From NCBI GenBank assembly GCA_963920635.1, contig OY987306.1, positions 13,720,001 through 13,784,000 of the forward strand: a stretch of DNA of 64,000 nucleotides, read 5' to 3'. Below the pieces are notes generated by a model, which was not told where the DNA came from, ran no database searches, and worked only from the letters and a program-made list of their open reading frames with translations. Positions 1-12,100 of the stretch are shown here, piece after piece. The number at the start of each line of letters is the position of its first letter. Position 1 is the first letter of the stretch. Source of the stretch: Pseudeuparius sepicola. Its lineage: Eukaryota; Arthropoda; Insecta; Coleoptera; Anthribidae. The position numbers and the translations under genes are program-made.

Positions 1-896
1 CCCAAACAACCATTCGTCTATTGAGCTTTCCTCGAGGAAATCTTTGTTTAAATTGTAGGTAGCTAGTTCCCTTCTTGAGATAGATTCGGAATGATGAACG
101 TCTATCAGGAGTCGTGAGGCATCACTGAGTCTCTTTATAATCTGTAGATTCTGCCCCCCTCCCCTTTTTAACAAGGAGGACATTGCCTGGCCAATCGCAG
201 AAAGGCTTGAAGCAATCTGCTTTTGCAATAATGCAAGTCTGTTATCTCGCCTTGTTACCGACACTGATATCGCTGTTGATATCATAACGGTCAATTTTGG
301 TGCTGTCAATATCGTGCAATTTTCAGGGGTCGGATATTTCTTAATAATATCTGATCTTTCCACATCCGATAGTTCGTTCTTCAATATTCCCGACCATCTC
401 TGTGCTAAATCAGTTTGCAAAGGTGGTCCCATATCTACTTTCTCGGCTACATCCGATTTTCAACTATTTCGTTTTTTGAGAACATCACAATCAGAATAAT
501 ATGCAGTTCATCGGCACAGATATTTTGAGCTACAAAGAGTGTAGTACCTACACTGTACCGTTATTTAAACACTCATTTTTCATCGTCACAGATGTAAAAA
601 ATGGGGGAATGTTTACATGTTCAAAATATGAGCTTACCTACCGTTATTTTCAGGTCCATCTACCGCATGAATTTCTGCCTGAACTTCTACTGAACACGGG
701 TTTCTCGAGTGTGAACTTTCTTCCTAACTACTGTCGGTGTTAACTTCAATTTCATTATCCAAATAACGAGTTTCATGTGGAGACACGTCACGTTTGGATT
801 TTTTATTCCTAGTCCCACGAATTTCTCGCTCCAATCTTTGAATTGTCTTCCTTCTTCTCTTGACCTTTTCGAATGTTTCGGCATTTTAATTTGCAC
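1..896 (-). mobile_element. gag-like ORF remnant, probably of a DIRS-like or related retroelement, cut by the window edge
   Basis: On the minus strand a frame stays open from about position 449 to the left edge. It encodes an acidic/helical protein with the segments PLQTDLAQRW, YPTPENC, RRDNRLALLQ, SDASRLL, HHSESISRREL and a last visible DEWLFG. I recognise this style from gag-like ORFs of DIRS-type retrotransposons in arthropods, by recall and not by search. A start-like segment lies further upstream (MPKHSKRSRE at 896-867, followed in another frame by a Lys/Arg-rich stretch LEREIRGTRNKKSKRD), and several frameshifts and stops separate the two. The element is therefore broken in the N-terminal half, and its C-terminal part and pol lie outside the window. 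Sure that it is coding-derived; the family name is tentative. Confidence 0.45.
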
Positions 897-1090
897 AAAT
901 TAACGATAGGCTTAGCTTGGAACACGAAACAAGAATGAGTAAGTAGGAGTGATATAATCAGCACGGGGTTTTTGCTTGAGTTCTTACTTTAAAAATCGAC
1001 TTGGACCATGTACAGGGGATACTTATTATATAATTATCTAGGAGACGAGGCCGAATATAATTCAATGTTATGATGACCACACACAGAAAA

Positions 1091-1361
1091 TATAGATAGA
1101 TAGATAGATTTATTTCAATCCATGAAACAACACAGTTTTTGGACAAGTCAAAAAATATATATAGTTGCATGTACAAACAGAAACCAATACAGGCACATAC
1201 AAACACATAATATATAAAAACAAACATTAAAAAAAGTCACATTCATCTGAAAAAAAATCATTGAGCGTTCATGATGCATGAAAGATAATTACAGATACAC
1301 ATATACAACTTTTTAACTAAAACTATACAGATAAAATACAATATGGGTTTAAAAAAGAGAG
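1091..1361 (-). repeat. LINE 3' UTR ending in AATAAA plus (TCTA)n tail
   Basis: Read on the minus strand the region after the LINE stop ends in GAAATAAA followed by four TCTA units (plus-strand (TAGA)n at 1093-1109). A polyadenylation-like signal abutting a tetranucleotide tail is the expected 3' end of a LINE that uses a simple repeat instead of poly(A). The sequence between 1112 and 1361 has no other feature. Confidence 0.6.
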
Positions 1362-2910
1362 TCACATTGTAAAAGCATGAACTTCCCCCACGTGAGCCTG
1401 AAACTCCGCAATACTGCTCGGACACAAATCAACCAAAGCCCGTTGCAAAGTTCGCCTAAATTGTTTTAGTGGTAACGATCTAATCGCTCTTGGTAATGCA
1501 TTGTAAAGATGGATGCCCAACTTTCTGGATTTATATATTCTCGTTCTAGGTTGTATGAGATTAGTCTTTCCTCGGGTATTCAGAGAGTGTTGGGATTCGC
1601 GGGTCTGAAAGTTGCCGATATTACTTCGTACATACATTAGATTTTCTAAGATTATCATTGCAAATAGTGTTTGAATACCCAGTTCTTTGAAGATCGGACC
1701 ACTAGGAGAACGCCACCCTTCGTTTTTTATAGCACGCACAGCGGATTTCTGAATTAAAAATATTCTGTGTAGTTGAGAGTGCGATGCGTTTCCCCAAGCC
1801 AGTATACCACACTTGAGACAAGAATGAAATAAACCATAGTATGCCGTAATTGCAGCCTCTTTGTTTATTGTTGATCTTATTCTGCGCAGAGCGTAGATGG
1901 ATTTACATAACCTTAGGGAGAGATTGTTTAAATGCGTTTTCCAGGACAGATTCGGGTCCAGGTAAACACCAAGGAACTTCACTTTACGATTATCATCGCG
2001 CTGTGAAAAATCCAATAAGGAAAATGACATTACTTCAGTTTTCTCTCTATTGAGGAAAAGTTGGTTTGTATTGTACCATATCTCGCCAAAGCTTAAGACC
2101 GAATCAATATGAGGATCTGTGTCGTGGTTGTTTGAATGGAAGCTAAAGTTTGTGTCATCCGCATACATAGTAGTACGAATTTTTTTAAGTTAAGCGATTT
2201 CATGTGTTGTGGTAAATCATTTGTATATACGATAAAAAGAAACGGTCCCAAGATGGACCCTTGAGGTACACCTCTCTTCATACACAGCTCATTGCTGTAT
2301 AGGTTGTTAACGAAAACCTGTTGGGGCCTATCAGTCAGATATGATGCCACAAGCTGATTCGACACGCCCCGAACACCGCATCTCTCAAGTTTATCCAGCA
2401 ATATTTCATGATTTACGCAGTCAAAAGCTTTTGACAGGTCAGTAAAAATTGTATGGCATTTCAGTTTATTTTCGAAAGCATCCTGAATAGTGTCCACCAA
2501 ATGCTGTATAGCGTCAATAGTGCTCTTACCTTCCTGAAAGCCAAATTGGCACCTCGTGAGGATATTTTGCTCACTGAAAAATTTTGAGAATTGATTTAAA
2601 ATTGCAATTTCAAATATTTTAGAAAGGCTAGGTAATATATGAATTTGTCTATAGTTTTTTGCCAAATTTGGATCACCCTTCTTAAACAGGGGAATAACTT
2701 TGGCAGGTTTTAGTATGCCAGGATATACACCTTCAAGAAAGCATAAGTTTATTAAATGCGTGATATGTGAAACGACAAATGGTAAACAGCTCTTAATTAG
2801 GTATGAACTAACGCCATAAATATCGCAACTTTTTTTATTTTTTATTTTTGTTATATATTTTAAAATATCAATCTCATTCACTGGATAAAGGATACTAAAG
2901 AGGGACCGAA
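1362..2910 (-). pseudogene. non-LTR retrotransposon (Jockey/CR1 type) reverse transcriptase, 5'-truncated and frameshifted
   Basis: Two overlapping minus-strand frames (2881-2093 and 2168-1362) together give one LINE reverse transcriptase. Visible in order: the fingers motif VIPLFKKGDP, the palm segment FTDLSKAFDCVNHE, RGVPQGSILGPFLF, and the catalytic box YADD at about 2163. The frame changes near 2170-2180 in a run of A (on the minus strand), consistent with a one-base indel just before YADD. After RT the thumb/connection segment (KVKFLGVYLDPNLSW) and the C-terminal tail (GILAWGNA) run to a stop at 1362. Endonuclease and ORF1 are missing, so the copy is 5'-truncated near 2910, as is usual for target-primed insertions. 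No tryptophan-rich or zinc-finger C-terminal domain stands out. It is dead because of the frameshift and truncation. Confidence 0.9.
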
Positions 2911-3552
2911 GTAAAGTAGGTACTTAGGTACATTTCTGCACAAGTCATTATATTTTTGTTACATCCGCACTATAAAAATATGTTATAGAAATAGACCAAA
3001 AGTTTCCTCGAGAAAAGAAGACAGAATTAATGTTTGCATTAGTAAACATGTAGCTATCACTTTTGGTACGTAGTAAAACAGCCAATTCAAAGAAACAATT
3101 TTTAGACGTAGCTAAGTAAGGATTTTCGAAAATTACCACCATAATACTTAATATTTTCAATTATATTCTTGGTTTGTTTAAGACAATGCCCTGTGAAGAA
3201 AATATGCACAAATATTTGTCTTTGTAAACTCATATTATCGGTCAAAATACCCTCTTCACGTATACACTGTACAGAAAATTCATACTTTGGCATGTACTTG
3301 CTTATCAATCAACCTTTGTCCGATCAAATTAAATGGTATAATACCTACTTTTATGAACATTTCGCGCGACAAGCATTTAGATTTAACAAAGCTTGTCTCA
3401 GTTTGGCATTGAATTATCTTAACGAAAACCTAAACTTATTTTATCCGTTTTAGTACATGGCTTAAAATAAAAGCGTGTTTTTTAAAAAGTTTTTTTTTAT
3501 TTTTTAGCTTATTTTGGGTTTTTTAGTACCTATTTGATTTCGATGTCAGGAG
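2911..3552. other. AT-rich stretch, nothing recognised
   Basis: Short open frames on both strands between 2948 and 3453 have no recognisable motif and overlap each other. I see no RNA gene, repeat or element end here. Confidence 0.5.
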
Positions 3553-4200
3553 TGTAATTACGGTGCTCCCGTAATGCCATGGTAAGAAAATTAAAATCCA
3601 AAATACCACTCGCACACGGAAAACAAATCCAAAACTTCAAGTTTCACTGGGATTACAATACTCCCCAATAACAGACTAGAGTAATCAGCTATTCTTGAAA
3701 CGAATCTGAACTCCCAGCTATCTGGAAAAACTTCCAAAATCTTTTGCTAACCACCAGCTATGTTGCTAAGACAAAACTCAATGCGACACTGGCGAATTAT
3801 TTACGAGGGAAAATGAAGACCGCAAAAAGCCATAAAAAACCTATTAATTCTTATTTTATTCCTTTCTTGATATACCACTTCTTTCACCATAATTAAAAAA
3901 AATTCCTTTCATTGGGAGACCGATATTCGAATGTTACAGATCCCCCCTTACCTAAAGACGATTAATTAGAAAAATTAATCGGTAACAGATGAGCCTGATT
4001 TCAGGTCCTTCGAGTACAATACACCTTTGGACTTTCCATATTCGTCTTCCAATTCCTAAGTCCATGGAGATAGCCTCGACTTCACAAAGAATGGACCAAT
4101 AAACCTTGGTGTCAGCTTACTGTTGTAGAACTTTGTTGCAACGGGTGTAATTTTCCCTCCATACCGTCCAAAGGACGAAAATTTAAGAATGAAATTACAG
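3553..4200 (-). mobile_element. 3' end of a Ty3/gypsy element: LTR, polypurine tract and integrase C-terminus
   Basis: On the minus strand a short coding remnant (about 4195-3965) reads KLTPRFIGPFFVKS, then a stop, then ELEDEYGKSKGV and YSKDLKSG. This matches the style of the extreme C-terminus of gypsy integrases (SH3-like GPF motif and downstream tail). It is followed by the purine tract AAGGGGGGAT (3950-3939) and directly by TGTAACATTCG. The LTR candidate spans 3938-3553 (386 bp), beginning TGTAA and ending TTACA on the minus strand. An AATAAA lies inside. The rest of the element is missing to the right, so only the 3' end survives. LTR limits are inferred from the purine tract and the TG..CA ends; no second LTR is in the window. 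Confidence 0.6.
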
Positions 4201-4818
4201 GCCAATTCCCTTTAATATTAAAGGAGCTTTCTAATAATCTAAGCATTGTTTAATATTGGAGCAAAATTTTCTTTACCTAATTTTAAGTCAAAATATATTT
4301 TAGTTCAATGTATTATGAAATTGACCCAGACTGCCATTTCAATCACAAGAGATTATTCTCCTTCACAATATGCAGTTCTCTGTTGGCTTGTTTGTATTTT
4401 TATGAAAATTGAACCATAAGGGAAGATAGGTAATCATCATTTTCCCGACGACGCACTTTGCGAAAAATTCTCGCAAAAATTCGACGAATAAAAATGTAGT
4501 TCACTCTATTTGCCAAATTTACCATATTATTTGTCAAAAATGTACCTATCCACACCAGGAATCGTATTTATTATTACTTATATTATATTATGTGTATATT
4601 TTGTTACTTGTTACTGCTTTTATTGTCTGTTAAACAAACCTAGGTACTTAGGTACCCAGTTATTCAAACAAAGGTCACAAATGTATCTAATTATAATTAA
4701 AAAGAGGGGTAGAACATTTATTAGAAAAGATAAATTAAGCCAAAGTGCAGACTACTCTAGAGAGCAGAGACCCGTTAACCGTCCCGAAGCAGCGTTGCCA
4801 CATGTTTGCACCGAGCTT
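4201..4818. other. no supported gene
   Basis: A 130-codon plus-strand frame (4510-4902) opens here but its composition simply follows AT richness and it overlaps the Penelope fragment on the other strand. Nothing else is seen. Confidence 0.5.
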
Positions 4819-5283
4819 CTAAAGTTTGAGAAGGTTGTGGTAGACCTGTCCACACTTGCAGGAGACCTCACATATACACTCCTTGTCACTGAATTGATTT
4901 AGTGGTCTTGTTTTCGTAAGTCTGGATCGGAGGGTCGAACCTGACTCTAAGAATGTTTGTACATTGTATTGACTGGCATTTCTTTTGATTTTCTCGGAGA
5001 CACCCTTGATGTATGGTATGATCAGATTCTTCTCGTGTCCCTCTTGCTCTTGGTTGTTCTTTGTTATGGTGCATTTGGCGATTGAATCTCCTCTAGTTTT
5101 AAATGAGAAGCCGTTGCCTAAAAGGTTCCTTTTGATGTTGCCGATTTCCTCATGCAGTGCTTTTTCTGTGTTACATATAGTAGTTGCTCTTTGGTAAAGT
5201 GTTTTGACGATTTCTTTCTTTGTTGATGTTGAGTGATTCGAGCTGTAGTGCAGATATTGACCAGTGTGTGTGTTTTCTTCCAT
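4819..5283 (-). pseudogene. Penelope-like element, C-terminal part of RT and linker
   Basis: The 154-codon minus-strand frame carries the post-RT region typical of Penelope-like proteins: LHYSSNHSTSTK (palm/thumb end), a helical connector with GNIKRNLLGNGF, the IPYIKGVSEKIKR motif, then TLRSRLTKTRP and the Cys-containing segment ECICEVSCKCGQVY that normally leads into the GIY-YIG endonuclease. The frame loses similarity right after CGQVY, so the nuclease is absent. The catalytic RT core upstream (to the right of 5283) is missing too. Penelope copies are often 5'-truncated, so this fits an old truncated copy. Good family confidence from the KGVSE motif and linker order. Confidence 0.8.
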
Positions 5284-5862
5284 GTACAGTGTAATTTATT
5301 CATAAATACATGAATTTTAATAGTTGGTAGGGAAAAATATCCTGAAAGTGAAATCGCAATTAAATATTCTCCGTTGCTTAAACTTACCGTACTTTCTCAC
5401 ACTTCTCTTCACTTTCTCATTCCTTTCTTTCTCGTTATGTTTTCTTGTTATAGTTAGGGTTAGGGACTGCCTATTTGCAATAGAATCGTCGCTGTGGAGG
5501 GTGGTCCTTCCCTGTGACACCGGTTTAGTTGTACTTGAATCTTTATAATATTTTCCTTTCGATCTTTCTAGCTTTCTGTACTTTCTGTTCTTGATTATAG
5601 GTATGTTGCCGGATGTGTAACCTACCGAGTTTCATTATTACTACTGGGCGAGTTAGGGGTGAGATGGGCTGCTGAGTCCCCTAACTTTCTTGTCTATGGC
5701 TTGTCGCAACCCTTGTGGTGGGCTTGGCTTTGGGCATGCTTTCGCGTTGTGTACCGCACGTACGAGTATTATTAGGTACGCTCTGTGTACCGATATAAAT
5801 GTGCAGGGTTTTGGGAGTTTCGCTTCCCATATTTTGTTTTGTTCTTTTTGAGGTTACGATCT
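5284..5862. other. unassigned sequence between Penelope fragment and foldback
   Basis: Short frames on both strands (for example 5317-5548) show no motif. The segment from 5630 to 5760 is somewhat GC-richer. I assign nothing. Confidence 0.4.
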
Positions 5863-6684
5863 ATAGCGGATAGATTGACTTATGTGAAGTTGGTGTTGGA
5901 CGCCTGCGCCAGACGGCAGCGTTCAACGCTGGCGCCTCGAGGAACTCAGCAAAGGAATGTCGGATAGTAGTCAAGCGCACATAAGCTTAAATTCACCAGG
6001 AGGAATTACTGTTTTTACGTTATTGGGGATACTACGCGACATTTCGGCACCAAACTTGTACAACCCTGAGGGGGTTTAAAGATGGCACATCATTGGACGA
6101 GGGTTGAAAAATACTAAAAACTATGAACAAATCGGAGCCGCGCGTAAAATCACGCCAATTTGACAGTCTTTCGCAACATTTTTCGGAACCGAATAATTTT
6201 TAAAAAGTAGACAAGAGATAGGGCAACAACCCTGAGGGGATTTAAAGTTCCTGTTGACAAATATTAAAAACTACGAACAAATCGGAGTCGCGAGTTAAAT
6301 CCACGTCAATTTGATAGTCTTTAAACCCTCTCAGAGTTGTTGATCTATCTCTTTTTTTTAAACTTACTCCGAAAAAAGTTGGGGAAGACTGTCATTGACG
6401 TGAATATAACGCGCGGCTCCGATTTTTTCATAGTTTTTAATATTTGTCAACCTTTGCCCAATGGTGTGCCACCTTTAAACCCCCTCAGGGTTGTAAAAGT
6501 TTGGTGCCGAAATGTCGCCTAGTATCCCCCAAAATGGAAAACAGTGACACCTGGTGAATTTAAGCTTCTGTGCGCTTGACTACTGAGCGACATTCGTATG
6601 CAATGATCCGTGAGATGCCAGCGTCGAACGCTGGCGTCGGCCGCTGGCGTCCGACGCCAACTACACATAAGTCATAGATGGCGC
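5863..6684. mobile_element. foldback (long inverted repeat) element
   Basis: The two halves are inverted copies. The outer left arm (TGACTTATGTG at 5877, GTTGGTGTTGGACGCC, then CAGCGTTCAACGCTGGCG at about 5918) pairs with the right arm (CCAGCGTCGAACGCTGGCG at about 6619, GTCCGACGCCAAC, CACATAAGTCA at 6673). Moving inward, TTCACCAGGAGGAATTACTG (5992) pairs with CACCTGGTGAATTTAAGC (6549), and CAACCCTGAGGGGGTTTAAA (6061) with CCCCCTCAGGGTTG (6481). A second, internal pair of the GAGGG/TTTAAA block lies at 6223-6350. No transposase is visible, so it is a non-autonomous hairpin element of about 0.82 kb. I could not define a target duplication. Confidence 0.7.
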
Positions 6685-7071
6685 TGTGGGTGCCAGCTGT
6701 CTGCCACAGCTTCTACCATAATAATTGAAACCGCGATAAAAAAAACATTTAAAATAGGGAAAGAGTAGTGAACCATCTTTTGTAAACAAGCAAAAATGTT
6801 GCACAACACAGAATAAGCCGAAAATGTGGAAGGGGCGTTTTTGTTCGTATGTGGTGCCATCATCGGTTGGCAAGGTTCGCTAGTTATCGTGTCATAGTGC
6901 GCTGATCCGACGGGCCCGTGGTTTTTAAAACTTTTGTCTTAAATCTACAAAGTCTACCGAATTTTGAAAACAGTTTCAGTATTTTCCAAACACTGTTTGT
7001 CGACAGTTGACACTGTGTGTATCTCCTGCTTGTGATTGGGATGGAAAAAAATTGAATCTTGTACTCTTGTG
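6685..7071. other. flank between foldback and gypsy A
   Basis: Short overlapping frames only. The last four bases before the LTR (TGTG, 7068-7071) are the left target-site duplication of the next element. Confidence 0.5.
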
Positions 7072-7260
7072 AGTTATATGGACAAAAGCACCTGACTGTT
7101 ATCAAAAATTTCCCTGAATAGATATTTGGAGACCTAAGCACTTTTTATTGTATAAAATACGACACACGTCTATGTGTGGCCATTAAGCCTCCGTCTTTCC
7201 TCTTGTATCTTAAAAAATAAAGTTTTTAAAAAGCACTCTGCGCCAGCGCGTTATTTAATT
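7072..7260 (+). repeat. 5' LTR of gypsy A
   Basis: About 189 bp, with TATA-like TATAAAATAC at about 7151 and AATAAAG near 7217. It is clearly related to 15524-15688 but not identical; the 3' copy lacks about 20 bp around 7177-7195, so the insertion is old. The PBS-like GGCGCAGTCG follows at 7261. Confidence 0.85.
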
Positions 7261-7601
7261 GGCGCAGTCGTAATATGTATAGCGAGTCGCGAAACGCTGA
7301 AGTATATCGATCGTATTCTTGCGTATTCGCGTCGGTTAAACCGTTTACTCGCGAAGTACCACCCGCAGGCCGTCGAGGTTACCAAGTAGCGACGCTGCGA
7401 GAGGACCAGAGCAGAAGGGCGACAGTAGCGACTGAAGAAGCGAAACCAGAGGGTTGGCCTGCGACTATCAAGGGAAAGAGCCATTTCCGTCTATTTCTCC
7501 GTTTCTTGTCACGACATTTCTTAAGGCAAGATTTAATCATCAGCCTATCGGCAAGGCAAATTAATTTAGGAACCAGTAAATTCAAGTAGGTTTAAAATTT
7601 A

Positions 7602-9063
7602 ATGAGTAACGATCCACATTTTGACGATTTGTGCCAATTAGTATATAGAAACTAGCACAGAAGTAGAAACTAGCTCAGAAGTAGAAACTAGCTCAGAAGT
7701 GATATTTTCAAATAATACAACTATGACAGCTCCAAATGTCAATTACCAACTCCTTAGGCTATTATATCGAAAATATTCCTACATTTTATGGAGATTCTCA
7801 TTCTCTAGAAATTTTCGTAGATGGCTGCAATCGAAACGTACACCAATCAGAATCCTACTGATTCAATCAACATGTTTCTCATAAAAGAAGTGATAGGAAA
7901 ATTATTTATTCGGCCGCGCTTTAATGCCAATAGGACCGCGTAGCGAACTCAAAACTTGGAATGAAATTAGAGATGTTTTAAACTTACTTTTGGCGATAAC
8001 AGGAACATCGATTGCATAGTGCAAGACTTGATTATAATGAGACCTTTTAGGAACGAAACACCTCATCAGTTTGGCTCCAGAATTCAGGATGCCTGTAGTT
8101 TATTAATATCGAAATGAAATTCCTTAAATATTCATGTTAACGAAAAAATACCTTCATTTTTGAAATTACAGAGAACTAAACATTTATAAACATTTATTAG
8201 AGGATTACCTACTAGACTACAAGATTTAACACGCCTTAGAGATCCAACATCGCTAGAACATGCCATAGCACTCGTTATAGAGGAAGAAAACTTTCAGTAC
8301 GCTCAAAACCAGTACAGATATATTTTAGGGCAGTTTAATAAACCTACCCCATGACTATGACTAAACCCCAAACAATGTCTTTCCCTACCAATTCTATCAT
8401 TCTACCACCTATGCAAATCCAAAATCAGTCATTTGTTCCACCAAGGAACAACCATTCATACCAAAAAGACAATTTCCCGGAATTCCCCAAACTAGATTTC
8501 CTTCCGCACCTATTTCAATAAAACTGCAAATTAACAACCAACCTCAAAAATTTTTTACTAATAAAGATGTCTTTTATCCCCAAACATCGCAACCACGAGG
8601 CACAAATGCTTTTAAACCACGAGGTAAAACCCCAGACTACAAACCTACCCCAATGTCAATAACATCTCATATCCCAAACATTTGCCCCCAACGTCAAACC
8701 ATTCCAATGTCAATAACATCCCATATTCCAAACATGTACTCCCAACGTCAATCCACTCCGAATAGAATACCAAATTATTTTCACTTGACTGGACCGAAAA
8801 ATTTTGTATCAGAAGAACTGTATAATGTATATTGTGATCCACCTGATCAGCCAGATTATAATTTTGATTATGACTGTTACAGTAATCAATGTGAACAAGA
8901 TTATTATACAGACGAAAATACTTATTTTGAACGAAATTTTGTACCAGAGACAAACGACACCGTTCCCGAATCCACAGCAAACATTACCAAAATAACAGAA
9001 AATGACATTTCCCAGGCAAATGAAAATTTTTATACAATCAGCCTCCCTGACCAAACGACATAA
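7602..9063 (+). pseudogene. gag: gag pseudogene of gypsy A
   Basis: Starting at the ATG at 7602 (MSNDPHFDD), the frame is repeatedly broken by stops and shifts, but gag segments typical of errantivirus-like elements remain: VIGKLFIRPR (about 7890), GDNRNIDCIVQDLI (about 8000), RNETPHQFGSRIQDA, FIRGLPTRLQDLTRLRDP and SLEHAIALVIEEENF (about 8250-8300). The C-terminal part is open as one 136-codon frame (8653-9063), rich in Tyr, Asp and Asn, with the direct repeat MSITSHIPN. Near the start an 18-bp unit (AGAAACTAGCTCAGAAGT) is repeated three times at 7647-7700, and would encode ETSSEV repeats. No CCHC knuckle is visible, in keeping with errantivirus-like gag. Non-functional. Confidence 0.75.
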
Positions 9064-9119
9064 TTTCAAACCCTTTCTTTCCAAATGAATATACAATTAT
9101 CGAACTTAATATATCCGAC

Positions 9120-12100
9120 TAAGACTGCTTACCCTATATTGAACAATTAACCCACTTTCAAGATTATTATTAGATAAAGGCGCAAGCAAATCTTTATTAA
9201 ATCCAAAAATTAGCGAAAGATTCTTCCCAGAAACTATTTACCATGAACCTTTTTCAATTAAAACATACAACCGAGAAAATAAATGCAAATTTAAATCTAT
9301 TAAACTTATCAGAGTCAATCACTATTCATTAATTTCCTTTACATATTGATTTTGACGCATTAATTGGTTCAAACAACAAGACTTAAATTTCATATCTCAT
9401 ACGAAGAAAATGTTCTGTACAATGAAAATGTTGAATTTCCCATATTTTATCGCCAAAGCCAAACACAGCTGCTTCTCAACATTGAAATAGAACCGTCTGA
9501 GATAAGACGAGTTAAATTGCCAGTTAACGTTAACGTTATTTTATGCGAAACAGAAATTAATAACTGTTTTATGCTCGAAACTCTGATAAAGGACATGCAT
9601 ACATAGAAATACAAAACCACTTAAATAAATGCGAAACAGTAACCTTTACCGAGCCTTTCAAAGTAATTTCTTTCCCAAATTAACGAAAAGAAAATTTTGA
9701 AATATACAGTGTGGAACATGTTCTTCCTCTAAATTAAAAAAATAACGAAATTAATGTAGAATCTCTTATTCGAACTGATCATTTAAACTTCGAAGAGAAA
9801 TCAAAATTAATTAAATTGTGTAAACAACTTCCCAACATTTTCCATAAAGAAAACGGCTTACTTTCACGAACAAAATAAAACATCAGATAAAAACGACTAA
9901 CGAAATCCCGGCACACGCCAAAACTTATAGGTACCTTTTCGTACATAAGGAAGAGGTACAGAGACAGATTAACAAAATGCTTGAAGATGGTATTACCCGC
10001 CCTTCAAGTAGCCCATGGTCATCCCCAATTTGGATCGTGCCTAAGAAACCCGACGCTTCCAGTTAAGCAAAGTGGCGCTTAGTCGTCGACTATAGGAAAG
10101 TTGACGATAAAACTGTCGATGATAGGTAGATGCCAGTCCTTTCCAACACTAGACCTCGTCTCCGGGTTCCATCAGATTGAGATGCGTCCGAATAGTACAG
10201 AAAAAAAACGCATTTAGTGTAGAAAACGAGCACTTTGAATTCACGCGCAATTTGGCCCAAAAACGCGCTCGCGACTTTTCAGCTGGTTATAGACGACGTT
10301 CTTAAAGAATTACAACATAAAGTACAGGGTGCTCCTAAATGGCATGTACATACAGAAGGGGGTAATTCTTTGGCCCATTTTAAGAAAAAACTTCATATGA
10401 ACGTATGTCGTAAACGTCCTAAATTTGAGATATTGAAGTTCATTTTTTTAAATTGAATTTTGGCTACATCTCGCAAATAATCAAGCTGCTGAACTGAAAT
10501 TTGGCACTGCTATGTTTTTGGGGATGGAGAATAAGCTGAAAATGTCAATTTCACCGTATCCCACAGAGGGCGCCACTTGCGCTGTTTTTTGATCACGCTT
10601 TTACGCGTTACTTTTTTGAGGTTATCTTTTTGGTCCTGCAGGTCTATCATTTTAGTGCATCTTTTCATTCTGCAAGAAAAAGGTACTCTTGTTTCATAAC
10701 GATTAAATCAACCGTTTGCTTTGAAATTGCCAAAACGTTCTCCAAAACACCTGTTGATTCCAATATTCGAAACATAAAATTTTCACCTACTGCTTTCAAA
10801 TATTTTCTAGTAGTTTAGAAGAACCCTTAGCCAACTTAAAATTAGTTTTTCAAAAATTGCAAAATTCAAAACTTAATATAAAGCTCGATAAATGTGAGTT
10901 TTTGCGTAAAAATAGCGAAAAATAGAAGTTATCAATAAATTTCCGCTACAATTGGCAAAGGACATAAAATCTTTCCTAGGGTTACTAGGGTGTTATAGAA
11001 AGTTTATTCGAGACTTCGCGAAAATCACGAAACCATTTACAAAATGTCTTATAAAAGGAGAGAAGATCGAACATGATGAAAATTTTATCAGGACCTTCAA
11101 TTTTTGCAAAACAATTTTGACCAACGAGCCGGTATTTCTCCAAATCGTTTAATCTCACCACGGACGCTTAGAATGTTGCTGTTGGCGCAATTCTGTCAAA
11201 AGGGCCTGTAGATCAAGACAGACCAATTGCGTTCGCTTCTAGGACGCTCAACCCAGCCGAATGCAATTGCTCAACAATAGAGGAAGAACTCCTGGCCATC
11301 GTATGGGCCTCGAAATATTTTAGGCCGTACCTTTTCGGCACTAAATTTAAAATCTCTACCGATCAATAACCACTCCAGTGGTTATTTTCTCTGAAAGTTC
11401 CCAGTTCTAGAATACCGAGATGGCGCCTAAAGCTGGAAGAATACAGTTATGAAATATTTTATAAAAAAGGAAAAAGCAACACTAACGTAGACGCCCTATC
11501 CCGCGTAGAAATTAATGGAATCGAAACCGAATCAGTAATAGCAAATCCCGGCTCTATAAATGTAGATATAAATCAATATCTCCAAATCCTGACGACCAAG
11601 TCCTAAAAGAAAATCCCATGATTTCTGATACGCATATTTCATGCTTCTAACATCCATATAGACCACGAACATCGAAAGAAGTCCCATTTTCTCGATTTTG
11701 ACGACACCAACTACAATATTCCAAAATAAAAACCCAAAATTAACATAATTTCTGACATACAGATCCGACCCCCAATATACAAGCTAGACACCTATAAACC
11801 TACAACAAAACACGTTCCTGACGAACTCCTATACGACACAAACGAGACAGTGCACACGTCAATAGAAGAACCTATATTAGCTATACCTATAGTAGAAATA
11901 TAATGTTATAATAACCAAGTAACAATCTTACCGACAAATATGTGGTTCGATCAAAGCCGTTTAAAGAAAAATCTAGAATAAAAGTTTCATTACCAGAAAT
12001 TATTTCATTTATAAAAGAAAATATTGACAGCAGGAAAATATATTGTCAATTTTTTAAAGACGTTAATATTATTTTTGTACTACAGTAAGTCGAACTTTCA

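Noticed and set aside
4510..4902. 130-codon plus-strand frame with hydrophobic start
   Set aside because: Composition follows AT richness, no motif, and it overlaps the Penelope fragment on the other strand.
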